A stretch of DNA of 9,570 bases from an uncultured Neomegalonema sp. (lineage in GTDB: Bacteria; Pseudomonadota; Alphaproteobacteria; Rhodobacterales; Rhodobacteraceae): contig CALGNW010000010.1 of the NCBI GenBank assembly GCA_937958345.1, positions 1 through 9,570 of the forward strand, written 5' to 3'. Shown piece by piece: positions 6,481 to 9,570 of the stretch (position 1 is its first letter; each line of letters starts with the position of its first letter). The notes beneath the pieces are model-generated. The model saw only the letters and a list, made by a program, of their open reading frames with translations, searched no databases and had not been told where the DNA came from. Both the position numbers and the translations under genes were made by a program.

Positions 6481-7413
6481 TCACCGACTCCCGTTTTCCA
6501 GATCGTGAATATCGCCGTCGCTTTCGTCGCCGACGTAAAGCGCAAAGTTGCGCGTCTCGAACTCCAGCGCATATCGCGCCAGCATCGCCGCATGCGCTTC
6601 GGACGCGAATGTCAGGGTCGGCAGTGCGGCAATCGGGACATACTCGCCCAGCCCCACGGGCGCGTCAGTTTCGGCAAGCGCATGAAAATACGTGTAGTGC
6701 GCTCCCCGCTTCCGGTCTTCAAAGATCGAGAACGCCTTCCCCAAAATCACCGGCATCCCGGCAGCCGACAGGTACTCCGACAGTGTGCGCCGGACATGCG
6801 TGCGTCCTTCAAGATTTAACTGAAGGGGCCGCCACCCCGACTCGGTCTGCTCCAACAGAACCGACCCGTCCCGTTCGATAATCGCGCCGGCAAGAACCTC
6901 GCGGCGCGACACGGGCGCGGCGGCAGCGGCACGCTCCAGCCCCAAACTAAAATACTGTCCCGCCGCATATCCGAGGCCGCGCTGTCCGGTCGAAGAAAAT
7001 TCAACGACCTCGCCCAGCAGAACAATATGATCACCCGCCTCGATTACCTTGTGCGTCCGACAGGAAAACGTCGCGGCGGCTCCGTCAACGGTCGGGACGC
7101 CCTGCCCGTCAGACGACCACGCGACCTGCGAGAATCTATCGCCCTCAAAACCGGCAAAGACAGTCGACACATCCTCTTGCCCCTCCGCCAGAACGCTCAC
7201 CGAGAAAGCCCCGCAGGATTCGAACACCGAAAAGCTGGACAGAAACTTGCCGGGACAAACCAGCAGGAGCGGCGGGTCGAGCGAAACCGACGCGAAAGAG
7301 TTCGCCGTAAAGCCGTGAGGAACCCCTGCCTCATCCTTCGTTGTCACCACCGTCACACCGGTCAGAAAACTGCCGAAGGCAGAGCGTAAAGCGCGCGGAT
7401 CAATTTCCGGCAT
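6481..7413 (-). CDS. Flavin reductase (FMN-binding split-barrel) with C-terminal Nudix-like domain
   Basis: This 310-residue protein is probably the reductase component that supplies reduced FMN to the LLM oxygenase encoded next to it. Residues 1-155 are a HpaC-like split-barrel: RSAFGSFLTGVTVVTT, then GFTANSFASVSLDPPLLLVC (a classic FMN-binding signature), and later GDHIVLLGEV and YFSLG. The simple reductases of this family end near there, so about 145 residues are extra. Residues 170-300 look like a Nudix fold, with AGAIIERDGSVLLEQ as the usual first hairpin, but the Nudix box (about 203-220) lacks the normal REUxEE pattern, so hydrolysis is unlikely. The domain may bind a ligand or the oxygenase. 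The ATG at 7413 was chosen because GAGG lies 6 nt upstream; an in-frame TTG five codons earlier is less likely. The gene overlaps the hydrolase gene by 14 nt and ends 1 nt before the oxygenase gene. Confidence 0.9.
   Translation of the reverse strand: MPEIDPRALRSAFGSFLTGVTVVTTKDEAGVPHGFTANSFASVSLDPPLLLVCPGKFLSSFSVFESCGAFSVSVLAEGQEDVSTVFAGFEGDRFSQVAWSSDGQGVPTVDGAAATFSCRTHKVIEAGDHIVLLGEVVEFSSTGQRGLGYAAGQYFSLGLERAAAAAPVSRREVLAGAIIERDGSVLLEQTESGWRPLQLNLEGRTHVRRTLSEYLSAAGMPVILGKAFSIFEDRKRGAHYTYFHALAETDAPVGLGEYVPIAALPTLTFASEAHAAMLARYALEFETRNFALYVGDESDGDIHDLENGSR
6488..6492 (-). promoter_or_regulatory. Ribosome binding site that fixes the start of the LLM monooxygenase
   Basis: Minus-strand GGGAG lies inside the 3' end of the flavin reductase gene, 8 nt before the ATG at 6479. 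It supports this start over the upstream alternatives and makes translational coupling across the TGA-A-ATG junction likely. Confidence 0.7.
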
Positions 7414-8188
7414 CGGAGACCTCGTCAATAAAACCGTGCAGCGCGCGGTTCAGATCAGCCGGATGAGTCATCGGCAGCATATGCGCCGCTCCCTCTACAA
7501 CATGCGCCCGCCCGCCGGGTGTCAGCGCCGCCATCGCGGCCGACATATCGGGCGTCGAATTCGGATCGTCCGCGCCTGTCATAAACAGCGCCGGACATCC
7601 CAGCCGCGCCATCACATCATCGGGCGGCGCATCGCCAGCCGCAAACACCTTATAGGCCGCTTGGTATCCGGCGGCATCAACGCCGCGCAGCCACGCGCCG
7701 CAGGCTTCGGCCTCCTCGGTCAAGGCCGCCCCGAACCAGCGCCTCAACGGAACCGCCGGTTCAGGCACGCTCGCACCGTCCAGCGCCGCCGCCCGCGCCA
7801 TCACCGCCGACGCCGCCTCGGCGCTGCGCCGGTAAACAGCATTCACGGCCACCACGCCCCGAACATGTTGCGGATAGCGCGCTGCCAAATCCAAAGCGAT
7901 CATCCCGCCCATCGAGTGCCCGACCGCAATCACCGGCTCGCTCAACGCGGCGGCAATCCGGTCCGTATAATCAGACAGGACGGGCGCACGGACAAACGCC
8001 GCGCTTTCGCCATGTCCGGGCATATCCGGCGCGACCATCGCGCACTGATCGCCCAGCCCGTCAAGCTGCGCATTCCAGGCCTCGGCCCGCAATCCGACCC
8101 CGTGCAACAACAGGACCGGCACGCCCCGCCCGTGGCGGATCGCGGCGAGTCGCCCGAACTCAGACCGCTGCCGGATTGTCCACATCAT
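7400..8188 (-). CDS. Alpha/beta hydrolase
   Basis: This is a 262-residue cytosolic alpha/beta hydrolase with a complete catalytic machinery. It has the oxyanion-hole HG (29-30), the nucleophile elbow GHSMG with Ser92, an acidic residue at Asp207 or Asp208 (TGADDPN), and His236 (GAAHM). DMPGHGES at 55-62 is the strand and loop typical of this fold. It likely hydrolyses an ester, lactone, amide or C-C bond in the ring-cleavage product, the role that an alpha/beta hydrolase plays in the trigonelline pathway; the substrate is not readable. The start is one of two adjacent ATGs (8188 or 8185), with AAGGA 8 nt before the first. The frame extends to 8293, but the extra 35 residues overlap the upstream gene and are not family-like. 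The gene overlaps the upstream DUF1185 gene by 29 nt and the flavin reductase gene by 14 nt. Confidence 0.92.
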   Translation of the reverse strand: MMWTIRQRSEFGRLAAIRHGRGVPVLLLHGVGLRAEAWNAQLDGLGDQCAMVAPDMPGHGESAAFVRAPVLSDYTDRIAAALSEPVIAVGHSMGGMIALDLAARYPQHVRGVVAVNAVYRRSAEAASAVMARAAALDGASVPEPAVPLRRWFGAALTEEAEACGAWLRGVDAAGYQAAYKVFAAGDAPPDDVMARLGCPALFMTGADDPNSTPDMSAAMAALTPGGRAHVVEGAAHMLPMTHPADLNRALHGFIDEVSDAGN

Positions 8189-8759
8189 GCCCGAGGTCCT
8201 TGAGGTCCTGATACCGGTCGCCGATCCGGTGATGCGGTCTGCCTGTCGTTGCGCCCCCGAGCACGACGACAATTTCATCGGCGCGCGGGGCATCGGCGAT
8301 AGAAAACTGGATCGTCAGATAGTGCGAGCGCCGCCCCGCGTCGTTCTTATCCATCAGCGGAACCATCACGGGCGCATTGGCGGGGCCGCGCGTGTTGGTA
8401 AAGGCAAGATACGACTTCGCGCCGACCGCCTCGCGATAATGATTGCCGAAGCGCAGGGTGTGGATCAGGCCCGACGCGTGCTCGACTTCGCCATCCAGCC
8501 CGACCACCGCCGCCTTACCATAGGCCTCGATGGCATCGCCCGAACCGGCCAGCGCAATAATACGCTCGGTCAGCAATGCGCCCAGCGGCGGGCCAAAGGC
8601 CATAATCTCGGGCTTCAGATCCTCAACATACCGGCCTGCCCAGGGATTTCTGACCACGGCGGCCACCGCAAACATCCGCCACGGTTCGGCGGCGGGGCGA
8701 AACCCCTCGATCAGAACCTCTTCGTCATAGGTGACGAGTTTTCGTATCTCTGGCTGCAT
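8160..8759 (-). CDS. Amino acid synthesis (DUF1185, PF06684) family protein, first gene of the operon
   Basis: The product is a 199-residue protein of the DUF1185 / 'amino acid synthesis' family. Solved members of this family show a variant of the Bacillus chorismate mutase fold, and a role in amino acid metabolism has been proposed, but no reaction is established to my knowledge. Recognisable stretches are RKLVTYDEEVLIEG (6-19), VVRNPWAGRY (35-44), a Gly-rich AFGPPLGALL (54-63), GKAAVVGLDGEVEH (81-94) and RFGNHYR (103-109). No signal peptide or membrane segment is seen. AGGAG lies 6 nt before the ATG, the strongest ribosome site in the operon. It overlaps the hydrolase gene by 29 nt and faces the LysR gene across the divergent promoter region. 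Its co-occurrence with a two-component flavin monooxygenase suggests that it acts on a ring-opening product, but this is inference only. Confidence 0.88.
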   Translation of the reverse strand: MQPEIRKLVTYDEEVLIEGFRPAAEPWRMFAVAAVVRNPWAGRYVEDLKPEIMAFGPPLGALLTERIIALAGSGDAIEAYGKAAVVGLDGEVEHASGLIHTLRFGNHYREAVGAKSYLAFTNTRGPANAPVMVPLMDKNDAGRRSHYLTIQFSIADAPRADEIVVVLGGATTGRPHHRIGDRYQDLKDLGHDVDNPAAV

Positions 8760-8864
8760 AGCGGGCTCCTGAATATCACCCCACTGTCCCGAAGACCTGC
8801 GGCTTTGACAAACGAGTTATTCGGGGCCACTGACATTAAATAAACTTATATCGGACTTGACCCT
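8760..8864. promoter_or_regulatory. Divergent promoter/operator region between the operon and the LysR gene
   Basis: This 105-nt space separates two divergently transcribed genes, the usual place for a LysR-type regulator to bind. It contains an inverted pair, CCCGAA (8788-8793) and TTCGGG (8820-8825), and a direct repeat CCACTG (8781-8786 and 8827-8832). An AT-rich block (8835-8851) holds minus-strand TATAAG and TTTAAT, possible -10 elements of the operon. A plus-strand TTGACA (8805-8810) has no convincing -10 partner. None of these is proven; the promoter location is inferred from the gene arrangement. Confidence 0.5.
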
Positions 8865-9570
8865 ATGTCCCGCAGCCTGCCGCCTCTCACATGGTTCCGC
8901 GCGTTCGAGGCATCGGCGCGCCATCTCAGCTTTACCGCCGCAGCCGACGAGCTTGGCCTGACCCAGTCCGCCATCAGCCAGCATGTCCGCTCGCTCGAAA
9001 TGCGCTTTGGCGTCGCGCTCTTTATCCGCAAGCCGCGGGGGTTGGCCATCACCGATGACGGGCGAAAGCTGTTGCCCAAGGTCGGCGCGGCGCTCGACAC
9101 GCTCACCTCGGTCGCCGAGACATTCGACACGGGACCGGCCAGCGGCGTCCTGACGATTGCCGCCTCGGTCAGCGTTGCGCGCTGGATCATCGCGCCAAAG
9201 CTCGGCGCATTTCTCGCCACCCAAAGCGGCCTGCGCGTTCGCATCCTCAGCACAATCTGGCCCGATGATTTCAGGACCCCGATTGCCGATGTCGAAATCC
9301 GCTTCGGCTCGGACAAACAGGTCGGGTCGGGTGCGGCGCGATTGCTGCCCGACACTCTGATTGCCGTCGCGGCCCCCGGTGCGCAAATCCCGCTGCACCG
9401 CCAAACCCTGATCGAGGCTGTCGGCGTTTCCGAAGGCTGGAAAAGCTGGGCGGCCAAAGCGAAAATCGAGGGCCTGCCCGAACCCGCCATCCGCGTCGAT
9501 TCATACGGCCTCGCGCTTGAGCTTGCCGCCAACGGCGCGGGCGTTGCACTCACCAGTTCGCTGTTGGCGC
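8865..9570 (+). CDS. LysR-type transcriptional regulator (3' end outside window)
   Basis: The first 235 codons of a LysR-family regulator are present, and the frame stays open at the right edge. Residues 1-63 are the winged helix-turn-helix: PPLTWFRAFEASARHLSFT, then AAADELGLTQSAISQHVRSLE as the recognition helices, and a GcvA-like wing. From about residue 92 the first lobe of the effector-binding domain begins (SGVLTIAAS), with WIIAPKLGAF and IADVEIRFG typical of the GcvA subgroup. The protein would bind the divergent intergenic region, repress itself, and activate the catabolic operon when it meets a substrate or intermediate. That role is inferred from position and family. The start ATG is chosen because it gives the conventional N-terminus; the ribosome site upstream is weak. 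No break or missing motif is seen. Confidence 0.93.
   Translation, partial: MSRSLPPLTWFRAFEASARHLSFTAAADELGLTQSAISQHVRSLEMRFGVALFIRKPRGLAITDDGRKLLPKVGAALDTLTSVAETFDTGPASGVLTIAASVSVARWIIAPKLGAFLATQSGLRVRILSTIWPDDFRTPIADVEIRFGSDKQVGSGAARLLPDTLIAVAAPGAQIPLHRQTLIEAVGVSEGWKSWAAKAKIEGLPEPAIRVDSYGLALELAANGAGVALTSSLLA

Noticed and set aside
6480..6593. Upstream extension of the LLM monooxygenase by 38 residues
   Set aside because: It overlaps the reductase gene, is Arg- and Thr-rich, and lacks a family match. The internal ATG at 6479 has a ribosome site and a normal family N-terminus.
8189..8293. Upstream extension of the alpha/beta hydrolase by 35 residues
   Set aside because: It lies inside the DUF1185 gene and has low-complexity non-family sequence. 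The ATG pair at 8188/8185 has AAGGA upstream.
8817..9404. Minus-strand open frame of 195 codons opposite the LysR gene
   Set aside because: The plus strand has a clear LysR helix-turn-helix and effector domain. The antisense frame has no recognisable domain and would occupy the divergent promoter.
1..9570. CRISPR arrays, tRNA or rRNA genes, insertion sequences, phage genes
   Set aside because: No regularly spaced repeats, cloverleaf-like or rRNA-like stretches, transposase motifs or terminal inverted repeats were seen. Nearly all sequence is explained by the listed genes.

Overview
The window looks like part of an alphaproteobacterial chromosome, most likely a marine Rhodobacterales (Roseobacter-type) organism. 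The evidence is the moderately high GC, the type of TRAP solute-binding protein, and a tightly packed catabolic operon. The taxonomic call rests on recognising protein style, not on a database search.

Layout. Eight genes run leftwards on the minus strand, from 8759 down to 612, with gaps of at most 33 nt or short overlaps, so they form one apparent operon. In transcription order they are: a DUF1185/'amino acid synthesis' family protein, an alpha/beta hydrolase, a flavin reductase with an extra C-terminal domain, a luciferase-like (LLM) flavin monooxygenase, an aldehyde dehydrogenase, a PLP-dependent Cys/Met-metabolism (gamma-family) enzyme, a proline racemase superfamily protein, and an enolase-superfamily (mandelate racemase subgroup) protein. 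After a 146-nt gap a ninth minus-strand gene starts with GTG at 465. It encodes a TRAP transporter solute-binding (DctP-type) protein and runs off the left edge. To the right, a LysR-type regulator starts at 8865 on the plus strand and runs off the right edge. It is divergent from the operon, with a 105-nt shared regulatory region.

How the genes may work together (inference). The TRAP protein captures an organic anion. The FMN reductase and LLM oxygenase form a two-component monooxygenase that oxidises or opens a ring. The aldehyde dehydrogenase and alpha/beta hydrolase process the product. This resembles the logic of bacterial N-heterocycle degradation (the trigonelline tgn pathway, pyridine pathways). 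The PLP enzyme, proline racemase homologue and enolase homologue suggest that the substrate or an intermediate is a chiral amino acid, imino acid or hydroxy acid. LysR would sense the substrate or an intermediate. The substrate cannot be read from the sequence, and the combination does not match a pathway I can name.

The most unusual points are these. The proline racemase homologue has Ser90 and Thr256 where the racemases have two catalytic cysteines. The enolase homologue aligns its whole catalytic set with mandelate racemase at a constant +2 offset. The flavin reductase carries a Nudix-like C-terminal domain whose Nudix box is degenerate.
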